DNA of 64,000 nucleotides from Thauera sp. (GTDB lineage: Bacteria > Pseudomonadota > Gammaproteobacteria > Burkholderiales > Rhodocyclaceae), in NCBI GenBank assembly GCA_017302295.1, contig JAFLDS010000010.1, positions 80,184 through 144,183 of the forward strand, in the 5' to 3' direction. A program made the position numbers and the translations under genes. Positions 27,763-37,422 of the stretch are shown piece after piece; within the stretch, counting starts at the first letter, position 1; each line of letters starts with the position of its first letter. The notes beneath the pieces were generated by a model, which saw only the letters and a list, made by a program, of their open reading frames with translations, did no database searches and was not told the DNA's origin.

Positions 27763-29439
27763 TCAGGGAACGCGGATCGTGGTCGGGCCGATGCCGGCCT
27801 GCGGGGCGGCCGCGTGCGGCAGGCCGGGACGCAGCGGCGCCTGCGGGAAATTGCGCTCGCCCGGCGCGGGCTGCGTGGAGAGGAAGTCGGCGCCGGGCAG
27901 GCGTTTGCGGTAGGCGGCGTAATCGCCGTTCGTGCTCGGGTCCTCGATCAGCAGGGGGCGCAGGAAGATCAGCAACTCGGTGCGCCGCACGGTGTTGTCG
28001 CGGCGGGTGACCGCCTCGCCGAGCAGCGGAATGTCGCCCAGCAGCGGGATGCGGCCGCTGCCGTAATCGATCCTGTCTTCCATCAGGCCGCCGAGCACGC
28101 CCACTTCGCCGCTGCGCAGCCGCATCACCGATTCGATCTCCCGGGTACGGATCTGCGGCACGCGGTTCGGGATGCTGCCCAGCGAAGGGTTCGGATCGTC
28201 CTTGAAGCCCGAGATGCCGGAGATCGTGGGCCGGACATTGAGCGTGATGTCGCCGCCGGCGCTGACCTGCGGGGTGACGGACATGACCATGCCGACCGAC
28301 ACCGATTGGGGGGTGGTGGTCGCAGTGGTCTTCTCGCGCTTGCTTTCGTCGTATTCGGTGGTCGAGGCGTCGACCAGGAAGTACACGACCTCCTCGACCA
28401 CCTTGAGCATCGCCGTCTGGTTGTTCAGCACCGACAGGCGCGGGCTGGAAAGCACTTTCACGGTGCCGAAGGTCTCGAGCAATTCGAGGCGGATGTCGAG
28501 TTGCCCCGACAGGTAGCTGATGGTGGGCTGGGTGGTGATGCCGGCATCGCCGCTGCCGCGGGGGCGGATGCTCCAGCCGGGCAGCCCGAGGCGAGTCCAG
28601 TCGATGCCCTGATGGTAGGCGTCGGCGAGCGTGACCTCGACGATGGTCGCTTCGATCATGACCTGACGCCTCGAGGCGTTCTGCACCTGGTCGAGGAAGT
28701 GCCGGATGCTTTCGTGCTGGCGCGCACTGGCGCGAACCATCAGTACACCGGTCTCGCGATTGACCATCAGGCGGTGATCGTCCCCGCCTTCCGCTCTCGG
28801 CGGGCTGCCGCCCTCGTCGAGGAGGGCGCGGACGTTCGCGGCGATGGACTCCCAGAACTGGTTCACCGCGCGCGTCTCGATCTGGGTGATCGAGGCGTTG
28901 CCGGTGGTGCTGGCCGGGCGCGCCATGGCCGAACTGCTGGTCGCGATCTGGGTGCTGGTGGCTACGGTGCCGCTCATCGTGCGGGTCAGGTTCACATAGT
29001 CGAGCGTGTAGCTGCGCAGGAAGGGCGCGTCGGGGCGTACCACCAGGTGCTGACCGTCGAGTTCGACGCGCAGGTTCGCCTGGCGGGCGATGCGTGCCAG
29101 CAGGGCGGGGAGGGATTGACCGACCGCATTCAGCGTGACGCTGCCGGACAGGCCGGGATGCAGGTCGAGATCGAGGTTGGCGTCGCGGGCGATGGCGAAG
29201 AGCAGAGGCTCGACCGCCATGTTGCGGACCGTGACCGAGTAGGTGGGCTCCGCCGCGGGCGGCGGCGCTGTCTGAGGCGTTCTTGCCACGGACGATGCCG
29301 CGCCGGGAACCTCGCGCTGGGAGGGCGGCGTTGGCGCGGGCGACCGGGCATGGCCGTCGTGCGGCACCGAGGCCGACAACTGGGCGCAGCCTGCGAGCGC
29401 GAGCGCGAATGCCAACGAGGCCGGCAAGGGTGGATTCAT
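27763..29439 (-). CDS. mshL: MshL-type secretin, outer-membrane lipoprotein
   Basis: The 558-residue protein forms the outer-membrane ring of the MSHA-like machine. The start MNPPLPASLAFALALAGC gives a lipoprotein signal with lipobox LAGC (Cys18); the upstream extension is not signal-like. A secretin/TonB short N-terminal domain follows (TYSVTVRNMAVEPLLFAIARD, about 60-140). The MshL-specific block is FLRSYTLDYVNLTRTMSG. The secretin core is about 300-510, with VEATIVEV-like and LSSPRLSVLNNQTA motifs, then RVPQIRTREIES and a GLMED turn. It is the first gene of the nine-gene operon, with a promoter at 29467-29495. Confidence 0.93.
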   Translation of the reverse strand: MNPPLPASLAFALALAGCAQLSASVPHDGHARSPAPTPPSQREVPGAASSVARTPQTAPPPAAEPTYSVTVRNMAVEPLLFAIARDANLDLDLHPGLSGSVTLNAVGQSLPALLARIARQANLRVELDGQHLVVRPDAPFLRSYTLDYVNLTRTMSGTVATSTQIATSSSAMARPASTTGNASITQIETRAVNQFWESIAANVRALLDEGGSPPRAEGGDDHRLMVNRETGVLMVRASARQHESIRHFLDQVQNASRRQVMIEATIVEVTLADAYHQGIDWTRLGLPGWSIRPRGSGDAGITTQPTISYLSGQLDIRLELLETFGTVKVLSSPRLSVLNNQTAMLKVVEEVVYFLVDASTTEYDESKREKTTATTTPQSVSVGMVMSVTPQVSAGGDITLNVRPTISGISGFKDDPNPSLGSIPNRVPQIRTREIESVMRLRSGEVGVLGGLMEDRIDYGSGRIPLLGDIPLLGEAVTRRDNTVRRTELLIFLRPLLIEDPSTNGDYAAYRKRLPGADFLSTQPAPGERNFPQAPLRPGLPHAAAPQAGIGPTTIRVP

Positions 29440-29466
29440 GATGACGATGTAATTAATATCGGCGTC

Positions 29467-29495
29467 ATGATAAAAGCGTTTATGGGAACTGAAAA
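29467..29495 (-). promoter_or_regulatory. Putative promoter of the MSHA-like operon
   Basis: On the minus strand, TTTTCA (29490-29495; 4 of 6 consensus) and TATCAT (29467-29472; 5 of 6) are 17 bases apart in a clearly AT-rich patch. The predicted start near 29460 leaves about 20 bases before the secretin ATG at 29439. No obvious Shine-Dalgarno site lies in that short leader. The other half of this 195-base divergent gap must also hold the mla promoter, which I cannot define. Confidence 0.55.
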
Positions 29496-29634
29496 TAGTC
29501 TTATGGCATTTTCTTCGCCTGCCCCGGGGATGCGGCAGTTCGCCGGGCAGAACGTTGTCGCCGCGCAACAGCGTCGCGGGAAAGTCCGCGTGCTCTGATA
29601 GACTTGCGAGTTCGAAATTAGTTGAAATCTTCTT

Positions 29635-30447
29635 GTGTCTTCATCTCCGACGCCTCTCGTATCGCTGCGCAATGCCCGCTTTGCTTATGGCGAGCGGGAA
29701 GTTCTGCGCGGCATCGACCTGACCGTTCATCGTGGCCAGGTGGTTGCGATCATGGGCGGCAGTGGCTGCGGCAAGACCACCTTGCTGCGCCTGATCGGCG
29801 GACAGCTGCGCGCGAGCTCAGGTGCCGTCGAGGTCGACGGGCGTGAGGTCGCGCACATGGGACGGTCCGAGCTCTACGCCCTGCGCCGCCGCATGGGCAT
29901 GCTGTTCCAGTTCGGCGCGCTGTTCACCGACATGACGGTGTTCGACAACGTCGCTTTCCCGCTGCGCGAGCACACCGAGCTGCCGCCGAGCGTGATCCGC
30001 GATCTCGTCATGATGAAGCTGCAGGCCGTCGGCCTGCGTGGCGCCCACGCGCTCAAGCCGGCGGAGCTCTCCGGGGGCATGGCGCGTCGTGTCGCGCTGG
30101 CGCGCGCGGTGGCGCTCGACCCGATGCTGATCATGTACGACGAGCCCTTCGCCGGCCTCGATCCGATTTCGCTCGGCGTCGTCGGTCAGTTGATCCGGCG
30201 CCTCAACGATGCGCTCGGGGCTAGTTCCATCATGGTGACCCACGATGTGCACGAGTCGCTGCTGATCGTCGACTACATCTATTTCGTCTCCGAGGGGCGC
30301 ATCGTCGCGCAGGGCACGCCGGACGAGATCCGCGGGTCGACCGACCCCTTCGTGCATCAGTTCGTGAACGCCGAAGCCGACGGGCCGGTGGCCTTCCACT
30401 ATCCGGCTGCGCCGATCGAATCCCTGCTGCAGGGGGGGCGGCCATGA
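29635..30447 (+). CDS. mlaF: Phospholipid ABC transporter ATPase MlaF
   Basis: MlaF drives the Mla system that moves phospholipids between inner and outer membranes to keep lipid asymmetry. The 270-residue ABC ATPase has Walker A GGSGCGKTT (41-49), signature LSGGMARRVALARA and Walker B MLIMYDEPFAGLDP. A C-terminal extension (HYPAAPIESLLQGGRP) is typical of MlaF. The start is GTG 29635 with no clear ribosome site. The 3' end overlaps mlaE by 4 bases. It is the first gene of mlaF-E-D-A-C-B. Confidence 0.95.
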   Translation: MSSSPTPLVSLRNARFAYGEREVLRGIDLTVHRGQVVAIMGGSGCGKTTLLRLIGGQLRASSGAVEVDGREVAHMGRSELYALRRRMGMLFQFGALFTDMTVFDNVAFPLREHTELPPSVIRDLVMMKLQAVGLRGAHALKPAELSGGMARRVALARAVALDPMLIMYDEPFAGLDPISLGVVGQLIRRLNDALGASSIMVTHDVHESLLIVDYIYFVSEGRIVAQGTPDEIRGSTDPFVHQFVNAEADGPVAFHYPAAPIESLLQGGRP

Positions 30448-31235
30448 AGAGTGTCCTCGATACCCTTCGGCGCATCGGCGCGATGACCGTCGATGGCGTC
30501 TGGCGTGTGGGCTTCGCGACGCGTTTCCTGATCGCGATCCTGATGTATTCCGGTCAGTCGCTACGCCGCCTGCAGCTGACGATGCGCGAGATCTACTTCA
30601 GCGGCGTGCTGTCGCTGCTGATCATCATCGTGTCCGGTCTGTTCGTCGGCCTGGTGCTCGGCCTGCAGGGCTACGAGACCCTGCAGCGCTACGGCTCGTC
30701 GGAGGCGCTCGGCGTGCTGGTGGCGCTGTCGCTGACGCGCGAGCTGGGGCCGGTGGTGGCCGGGCTGCTGTTCGCCAGTCGCGCCGGTTCGGCGGTCACG
30801 GCCGAGATCGGTCTGATGAAGGCGACCGAGCAGCTGAAGGCGATGGACATGATGGCGGTCAACCCGATCGCGCGCGTCGTCGCGCCGCGTTTCTGGGGTG
30901 GCGTCATTTCCATGCCGCTGCTGGCGGCGATGTTTTCGGCGATGGGCGTGTTCGGCGGCTGGCTGATCGGCGTCGTCGTGATCGGCGTCGATGACGGCGC
31001 CTTCTGGTCGCAGATGCAGGCTGCGGTCGATTTTCGCTACGACGTGTTGAACGGCGTGATCAAGTCGGTGGTCTTTGGTGTTGCGGTGTCGCTGATCGCG
31101 GTGTTCGAAGGCTACGATTGCAACCCGACAGCCGAAGGCGTGTCGCGCGCGATCACGCGCACCGTGGTGACATCGGCGCTGGCCATCCTCGCGCTCGATT
31201 TCGTGCTCACCTCTTTCATGTTCCGGGGTCAATGA
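30444..31235 (+). CDS. mlaE: Phospholipid ABC transporter permease MlaE
   Basis: The 263-residue permease has five to six hydrophobic segments and the MlaE domain blocks VALSLTRELGPVVAGLLFASRAGSAVTAEIG and MKATEQLKAMDMMAVNP. It ends YDCNPTAEGVSRAITRTVVTS and a last membrane helix. It lies in the inner membrane and binds MlaF and the MlaD hexamer. It overlaps mlaF by 4 bases upstream and mlaD downstream (ATGATG at the stop). Confidence 0.96.
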   Translation: MKSVLDTLRRIGAMTVDGVWRVGFATRFLIAILMYSGQSLRRLQLTMREIYFSGVLSLLIIIVSGLFVGLVLGLQGYETLQRYGSSEALGVLVALSLTRELGPVVAGLLFASRAGSAVTAEIGLMKATEQLKAMDMMAVNPIARVVAPRFWGGVISMPLLAAMFSAMGVFGGWLIGVVVIGVDDGAFWSQMQAAVDFRYDVLNGVIKSVVFGVAVSLIAVFEGYDCNPTAEGVSRAITRTVVTSALAILALDFVLTSFMFRGQ

Positions 31236-31711
31236 TGAGTCGTACCACGCTCGACCTGTGGGTCGGCTTCTTTGTCGCGCTGGGTTTTGCCGCGCTGATC
31301 TTTCTGGCGATGAAGGTCGGCAACTTTTCTGGCCTCAACAGCGCTCCCACCTACACCGTCGAGGCGCCGTTCGACAACATCGGCGGCCTGAAAGTGCGTG
31401 CGCCGGTCAAGAGCGCAGGGGTGGTCGTCGGCCGCGTCGCCGGCATTCGCTTCGACCCCGAGCGCTATCGCGCGGTGGTCAGGCTCGAACTCGACCGCCA
31501 GTACGCGTTTCCCCGCGATACCATTGCCACCATCCTGACCTCGGGTCTGCTGGGTGAGCAATACGTCGGCCTGGAGGCGGGCGGCGATCCCGAAATGTTT
31601 GCCAATGGCGACACCGTCGCGATGACGCAATCGGCGGTGGTGCTGGAAAAGCTGATCAGCCAGTTCATGTTCGACAAGGCTTCCGAGACGCCCGCTCCGG
31701 CGTCGAAGTGA
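31232..31711 (+). CDS. mlaD: Outer membrane lipid asymmetry protein MlaD (MCE domain)
   Basis: MlaD is a membrane-anchored hexameric ring with an MCE domain that passes lipid between MlaE and MlaC. The 159-residue product has one N-terminal membrane segment (LWVGFFVALGFAALIFLAMKV, about 9-29). The MCE domain follows: YTVEAPFDNIGGLKVRAPVKSAGVVVGRV and ATILTSGLLGEQYVGLEAGG. A helical tail comes last (VVLEKLISQFMFD). ATG 31232 overlaps the mlaE stop; ATG 31235 is equally possible. Confidence 0.95.
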   Translation: MMSRTTLDLWVGFFVALGFAALIFLAMKVGNFSGLNSAPTYTVEAPFDNIGGLKVRAPVKSAGVVVGRVAGIRFDPERYRAVVRLELDRQYAFPRDTIATILTSGLLGEQYVGLEAGGDPEMFANGDTVAMTQSAVVLEKLISQFMFDKASETPAPASK

Positions 31712-31743
31712 CGGTGCGCAAATCCCCGCTGGAGATGAAAACA

Positions 31744-32613
31744 ATGAAGAATTTTGCCGCTAGGCTGACTTCCGTCCGGATGGGCGTGCGCGCCGCACCC
31801 CTGCTTGCGAGTGCGCTGCTGCTCGCCGGATGTGCCACCACGGCACGCAACCCGGCGGATCCGCTCGAGGGCTACAACCGGGCCATGTTCTCGTTCAACG
31901 AGCAGGTCGACAAGGTCGTCGTCAAGCCGGTCGCCGAGGTCTACGACGCGGTGCTGCCGGAGCCGCTGCACATCGCCATCGGCAATGTGTTCGGCAACCT
32001 GGCCGACCCCTGGATCGGTGTGAACAACCTGCTGCAGGGCAAGGTCGCCGATGCGCTCAGCGACATGATGCGCTTCCTCGTCAATTCGACTTTCGGCTTC
32101 CTCGGCGTCCTCGATGTCGCGAGCGAAGCCGGACTGCCCAAGCATGACGAGGACTTCGGCCAGACGCTCGGCCGCTGGGGCGTGGGCGAAGGCGCCTATT
32201 TCGTGCTCCCGTTCTTCGGCCCGCGCACGATCCGCGACGCGGCCGCCTTCCCGGCCGACCTCGCAGCCAATTCCGCCTGGGATGCGGGACATATCCCGAC
32301 GCGCAACACCGTCACCGCGGTACGCATCACGCACCAGCGCTGGCGCCTGCTCGGTACCGAGAAGACGGTCGATGAGGGAACGCTCGACAAGTACGCCTAT
32401 GTTCGCGATTTCTACCTCGAGCAGCGCCGGTACAAGGTTTTCGATGGCGCGCCGCCTCGGGTATATGAGGACTTCAATGGCGCGTCTGCGACGCCGCTCG
32501 GCAAGGGCGTCGACGTTGCGGCCACGACGGCCGTCGAGAATCTGGAACTGCTGGGCGGGGGCGGCTTGATGCTCGCTTATGGTCCCGCTGCGGATGAGTC
32601 CGGGAGCCGCTGA
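31744..32613 (+). CDS. mlaA: Outer-membrane lipoprotein MlaA (VacJ)
   Basis: MlaA removes misplaced phospholipid from the outer leaflet of the outer membrane. The 289-residue precursor has a lipoprotein signal with lipobox LAGC (Cys30). The VacJ domain follows: DPLEGYNRAMFSFNEQVDK, then NVFGNLADPWIGVNNLLQGK and FGQTLGRWGVGEGAYFVLPFFGP. GGAG at 31731-31734 favours ATG 31744 over ATG 31735. Placement of mlaA inside mlaFED-CB is common in betaproteobacteria; in E. coli it is elsewhere. It abuts mlaC (TGATG). Confidence 0.95.
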   Translation: MKNFAARLTSVRMGVRAAPLLASALLLAGCATTARNPADPLEGYNRAMFSFNEQVDKVVVKPVAEVYDAVLPEPLHIAIGNVFGNLADPWIGVNNLLQGKVADALSDMMRFLVNSTFGFLGVLDVASEAGLPKHDEDFGQTLGRWGVGEGAYFVLPFFGPRTIRDAAAFPADLAANSAWDAGHIPTRNTVTAVRITHQRWRLLGTEKTVDEGTLDKYAYVRDFYLEQRRYKVFDGAPPRVYEDFNGASATPLGKGVDVAATTAVENLELLGGGGLMLAYGPAADESGSR

Positions 32614-33239
32614 TGCTGATGAGACGACTGCTTATGCTGTTCTGCGCCTGGCTGGCGCTGGCCGCGTCTGCGTCGGCGCAGACCATGGCGCCCGACGTCC
32701 TGGTGCGCGACGTGACCAACGAAGTCCTGGCCATCGTTCGTGCCGACAAGGCCATCCAGGCCGGCGACACGCGCCGCGTGATCGAACTCGTGGACGCCAA
32801 GGTGCTGCCGCATTTCGACTTCCGTCGAATGACCATGCTTGCGGTCGGGCGCGACTGGCGCGATGCGACGCCGGCCCAGCAATCCCGCCTGACCGAGGCT
32901 TTCAGGACGCTGCTGGTGCGAACCTATGCGAATGCGCTGACGCAGTATCGTGACCAGGTGATCGACTTCAAGCCGGCGCGCTTTGCCGAGACGGACACCC
33001 GAGTGCAGATCCGCACCGAAGTCAAGCAGTCGGGTGCGCAGCCGATCGGCATCGACTACATGCTCGAGAAGTCCGACAAGGGCTGGAAGGTGTTCGACGT
33101 GGTCGTCGCCGGCGTGAGCCTGGTGACCAACTATCGAAGCAATTTCAGCCAGGAGATCCGTGCTGGTGGGGTGGACGGACTGATCCGGTCGATCGAGACG
33201 AAGAACCGTTCGCTCGAAGCGGAGCAGACGCGTCGATGA
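32613..33239 (+). CDS. mlaC: Periplasmic phospholipid-binding protein MlaC
   Basis: MlaC is the soluble periplasmic carrier that ferries phospholipid between MlaA and MlaD. The 208-residue precursor has a signal peptide (RRLLMLFCAWLALAASASAQT, cleavage about residue 22-23). The MlaC/Ttg2D domain follows, with VLPHFDFRRMTMLAVGRDWRDATPAQQSRLTEAFRTLLVRTYANAL in the middle and KVFDVVVAGVSLVTNYRSNFSQEI near the end. It overlaps mlaB by 4 bases. Family and role are clear. Confidence 0.95.
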   Translation: MLMRRLLMLFCAWLALAASASAQTMAPDVLVRDVTNEVLAIVRADKAIQAGDTRRVIELVDAKVLPHFDFRRMTMLAVGRDWRDATPAQQSRLTEAFRTLLVRTYANALTQYRDQVIDFKPARFAETDTRVQIRTEVKQSGAQPIGIDYMLEKSDKGWKVFDVVVAGVSLVTNYRSNFSQEIRAGGVDGLIRSIETKNRSLEAEQTRR

Positions 33240-33535
33240 GCGCGGAGGCAAGCCCCGGTTACCTGCCCGTCGAAGGTCCTTTGACTGTGCGCACCGTCCC
33301 CGCGATGCTGGAAATGGGGCGCAGGCGGGCCGCCGAGGGGGATCTCGTGGTGGACTTCTCCGCCGTTGAGGAGGCCGACTCGGCCGCGCTTGCGCTTCTG
33401 CTCGACTGGTTTCGCGTTTCCCGTGCGGCAGGCCATCGCCTGCAGCTGACGGCTCTTCCCCAGGGCCTTGCAACGCTGGCTGCGCTGTACGACATCGACA
33501 CGCTGTTACCCCTTTCCGAGGCGCGCAAGCAATGA
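33236..33535 (+). CDS. mlaB: STAS-domain protein MlaB
   Basis: MlaB is a small cytoplasmic STAS protein that binds MlaF and stabilises the MlaFEDB complex. The 99-residue product is one STAS domain: VDFSAVEEADSAALALLLDWF near 40-60, with the conserved Asp-Ser pair, and HRLQLTALPQGLATLAALYDIDTLL at the end. It overlaps mlaC upstream and the following ABC ATPase gene downstream by 4 bases each, so the exporter pair is tied to the same transcript. Confidence 0.92.
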   Translation: MSAEASPGYLPVEGPLTVRTVPAMLEMGRRRAAEGDLVVDFSAVEEADSAALALLLDWFRVSRAAGHRLQLTALPQGLATLAALYDIDTLLPLSEARKQ

Positions 33536-34431
33536 GCACAGCGGCCATCCGCATCCAGGCGGTCACCAAGAGTTACGGCGCACTGAAAGCGCTCGGCGGT
33601 GTTGACCTCGAAATTGCGCAAGGTGAGTTCTTTGGGCTGCTCGGCCCCAACGGCGCGGGCAAGACGACATTGATCTCCTCGCTTGCGGGCATCGTCAGGC
33701 CCGACGGTGGCTCGCTGGAGGTGATGGGGCACAACGTCGTCAGCGATTATCGCAACGCGCGCCGCAACCTGGGCGTGGTGCCGCAGGAGCTCGTCTTCGA
33801 TCCATTCTTCTCGGTGCGCGAGCTGCTGCGCATCCAGTCGGGCTATTTCGGCATCCGCAGCAACGATGACTGGATCGACGAAATCCTCGCCAGCCTGGAC
33901 CTCACGGGCAAGGCCAATGCCAACATGCGGGCGTTGTCGGGCGGCATGAAGCGGCGCGTGCTGGTGGCGCAGGCGCTGGTGCACCGGCCCCCGGTGATCG
34001 TGCTCGACGAGCCGACCGCGGGCGTCGATGTGGAATTGCGCCAGGGACTGTGGCACTTCATCCGCAAGCTGAACCGCGACGGCCACACCATCGTGCTGAC
34101 CACGCACTATCTCGAGGAGGCGGAGGCTCTGTGCGGGCGCATCGCCATGCTCAAGAGCGGTCGCATCGTCGCATTGGACACCACCGAGAATCTGTTGCGC
34201 CGCTTCGCCACCCACAGTCTGCGCGTGCGCCTGCAACAGCCCGAGGTCGGCCTGGCGCTGGGCGGGGCAGCGGCCGAGGAAGGAGGCTGGATCGAGTTCG
34301 GCTTCGACAGCTACCAGGATGTGGAATCCCTGCTGGCGCGGCTGCGCGAGGCCAACGCCGGCCTGGTCGAGATGCAGCTGGGGGCGCCCGATCTCGAGCG
34401 CGTCTTCGTGGAGGTGATGAATCGTGCGTGA
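33532..34431 (+). CDS. ABC-2 type transporter ATP-binding protein (YadG-like)
   Basis: A 299-residue ABC ATPase of the drug/polysaccharide-export (YadG/CcmA-like) branch. Walker A GPNGAGKTT lies at 38-46, signature LSGGMKRRVLVAQAL near 137-151, Walker B PVIVLDEPTAGVD. A C-terminal extension of about 70 residues is typical of this branch. The substrate is unknown. It partners the permease that follows, overlapping it by 8 bases, and follows mlaB by a 4-base overlap. This exporter pair between mla and murA is a recurrent order in betaproteobacteria, which hints at an envelope role. Confidence 0.93.
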   Translation: MSTAAIRIQAVTKSYGALKALGGVDLEIAQGEFFGLLGPNGAGKTTLISSLAGIVRPDGGSLEVMGHNVVSDYRNARRNLGVVPQELVFDPFFSVRELLRIQSGYFGIRSNDDWIDEILASLDLTGKANANMRALSGGMKRRVLVAQALVHRPPVIVLDEPTAGVDVELRQGLWHFIRKLNRDGHTIVLTTHYLEEAEALCGRIAMLKSGRIVALDTTENLLRRFATHSLRVRLQQPEVGLALGGAAAEEGGWIEFGFDSYQDVESLLARLREANAGLVEMQLGAPDLERVFVEVMNRA

Positions 34432-35251
34432 CCCGCAATCCCATGTGATGCCGGCGCCGGCGCCGCGCATCGAGCCGATGCCGGTCGATTCGCCGCTGAC
34501 CGGTTTCCGCACGCTGCTGTACAAGGAGGTGCTGCGTTTCTGGAAAGTGTCGTTCCAGACCGTCGCGGCGCCGGTGCTCAACGCGGTGCTGTATCTGGTG
34601 ATCTTCGCGCATGTGCTGGACCGTCACGTCACCGTGTACGGCGACGTCTCCTACACCGCGTTCCTGGTGCCCGGCCTGGTGATGATGTCGGTGCTGCAGA
34701 ACGCGTTCGCCAACAGTTCGTCGTCCCTGATCCAGAGCAAGATCACCGGCAACATCATCTTCGTGCTGCTGCCACCGCTGTCGTACCGCGAGTTCTACGC
34801 GGCCTACGTCATCGCCTCGACCCTGCGCGGCCTGTTCGTCGGCGCCGGGGTGCTGCTGGTGTCGCTGCCTTTCGTCGATCTGCCGATCGCCAACCCGCTC
34901 TGGGTGCTGGTGTTCGCGCTGATGGGCGGGGCGATCCTCGGCTCGTTCGGGGTGATCGCCGGCATCTGGGCGGAGAAGTTCGACCAGCTCGCAGCCTTCC
35001 AGAACTTCTTCATCATGCCGCTCACGATGCTGTCGGGCGTGTTCTATTCCATCCATTCGCTGCCCCAGATCTGGCAGAACGTGTCGCACTTCAACCCGTT
35101 CTTCTTCATGATCGACGGCTTCCGCTACGGCTTTTTCGGCCAGTCCGATACTTCGCCGTGGTTGTCGCTGGGCGTCGTCGTCACCTGTTTCGTCGTGCTC
35201 GCAGTGCTGACCCTGACCATGCTGGGTCGCGGTTACAAGCTGCGCTCGTAA
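34424..35251 (+). CDS. ABC-2 type transporter permease (YadH-like)
   Basis: A 275-residue inner-membrane permease with six hydrophobic segments between about residues 45 and 270. The ABC-2 family signature is near VMMSVLQNAFANSSSSLIQSKITGN and FFIMPLTMLSGVFYSIHSLPQ. The N-terminal 27 residues are polar. The start is GTG 34424, overlapping the ATPase gene by 8 bases. It forms the exporter with the preceding ATPase; the substrate is unknown. The BolA-family gene starts 10 bases later. Confidence 0.92.
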   Translation: MRDPQSHVMPAPAPRIEPMPVDSPLTGFRTLLYKEVLRFWKVSFQTVAAPVLNAVLYLVIFAHVLDRHVTVYGDVSYTAFLVPGLVMMSVLQNAFANSSSSLIQSKITGNIIFVLLPPLSYREFYAAYVIASTLRGLFVGAGVLLVSLPFVDLPIANPLWVLVFALMGGAILGSFGVIAGIWAEKFDQLAAFQNFFIMPLTMLSGVFYSIHSLPQIWQNVSHFNPFFFMIDGFRYGFFGQSDTSPWLSLGVVVTCFVVLAVLTLTMLGRGYKLRS

Positions 35252-35261
35252 AGGATTCACC

Positions 35262-36777
<1,516 letters not shown>

Positions 36778-36794
36778 AGTGGGGGCAGGGAAGG

Positions 36795-36820
36795 TCCGGG
36801 TTGGCGACAGCCAGCCCGGA
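36795..36820 (+). terminator. GC-rich hairpin after murA
   Basis: TCCGGGTTGGC (36795-36805), loop GACA, GCCAGCCCGGA (36810-36820) form an 11-pair stem with one G-U pair, 18 bases after the murA stop and 40 before the convergent rnk stop. It has no T-run, so it is at best a weak intrinsic terminator or an mRNA 3' stabiliser. The rest of this 82-base gap shows nothing. Confidence 0.45.
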
Positions 36821-36859
36821 GGTGAATCGCGGCGGGATAGCGTTCCGGTGCTCGTTGCC

Positions 36860-37267
36860 TTACAGGTCGAACTGTCCGTTCGCTTCCGGTTGCCAGGTCA
36901 CCTCGAGCACCTGGAGGCGGATCGCGTTCCCGTCCGGCGTCTTCCAGTCGATGATCTGGCCCACCGACAGGCCGAGCAGGGCGCTGCCCGCCGGCGAGAA
37001 GATCGACACCCGTCCGGCCTCGGCACGGGCATCCTTCGGGTAGGCGAGCGTCAGCTCGTATTCGCGGCCGGTGTTCTCCTCGAGGAAGCGTGCACGGCTG
37101 TTCATCGTGATCACGTCTGCCGGCATCGCCTCGGGTTCGCGCACGTCGGCGCGCTCGAGTTCGTCGCGAAGTCCGTCCAGATCGCTGCGGCTGCGGAAGG
37201 CGGGGAGGGACAGCAGACCTTCCAGGCGCTCGAGGTCGCTTGACGAGACAATGATCGACGGCTTCAT
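36860..37267 (-). CDS. rnk: Nucleoside diphosphate kinase regulator (Rnk, GreA/GreB-like)
   Basis: Rnk binds RNA polymerase in its secondary channel like GreA but lacks transcript-cleavage activity; in some bacteria it affects nucleoside diphosphate kinase and alginate. The 135-residue product has a short N-terminal helical hairpin (DLERLEGLLSLPAFRSRSDLDGLRDELERA). The GreA/B C-terminal FKBP-like domain follows, with VITMNSRARF, YELTLAYPKDA and FSPAGSALLGLSVGQIIDW. AGGAAG precedes the start. It lies on the opposite strand between murA and hisG, as a single-gene unit. Confidence 0.92.
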   Translation of the reverse strand: MKPSIIVSSSDLERLEGLLSLPAFRSRSDLDGLRDELERADVREPEAMPADVITMNSRARFLEENTGREYELTLAYPKDARAEAGRVSIFSPAGSALLGLSVGQIIDWKTPDGNAIRLQVLEVTWQPEANGQFDL

Positions 37268-37422
37268 GATTCACTTCCTGCGTGTGTCGCGCCGGTTTCC
37301 GGTGCGCATGCTCAACAAAAACAAATGGCCGAACCGCTGCGGGCGGTCCAGCCAACTGGCCGAGAGGCTAACAGAAGCTCAGCCGGGTTACAATGGCGCC
37401 CCGACCGCTCAAGGCTTTTCCC

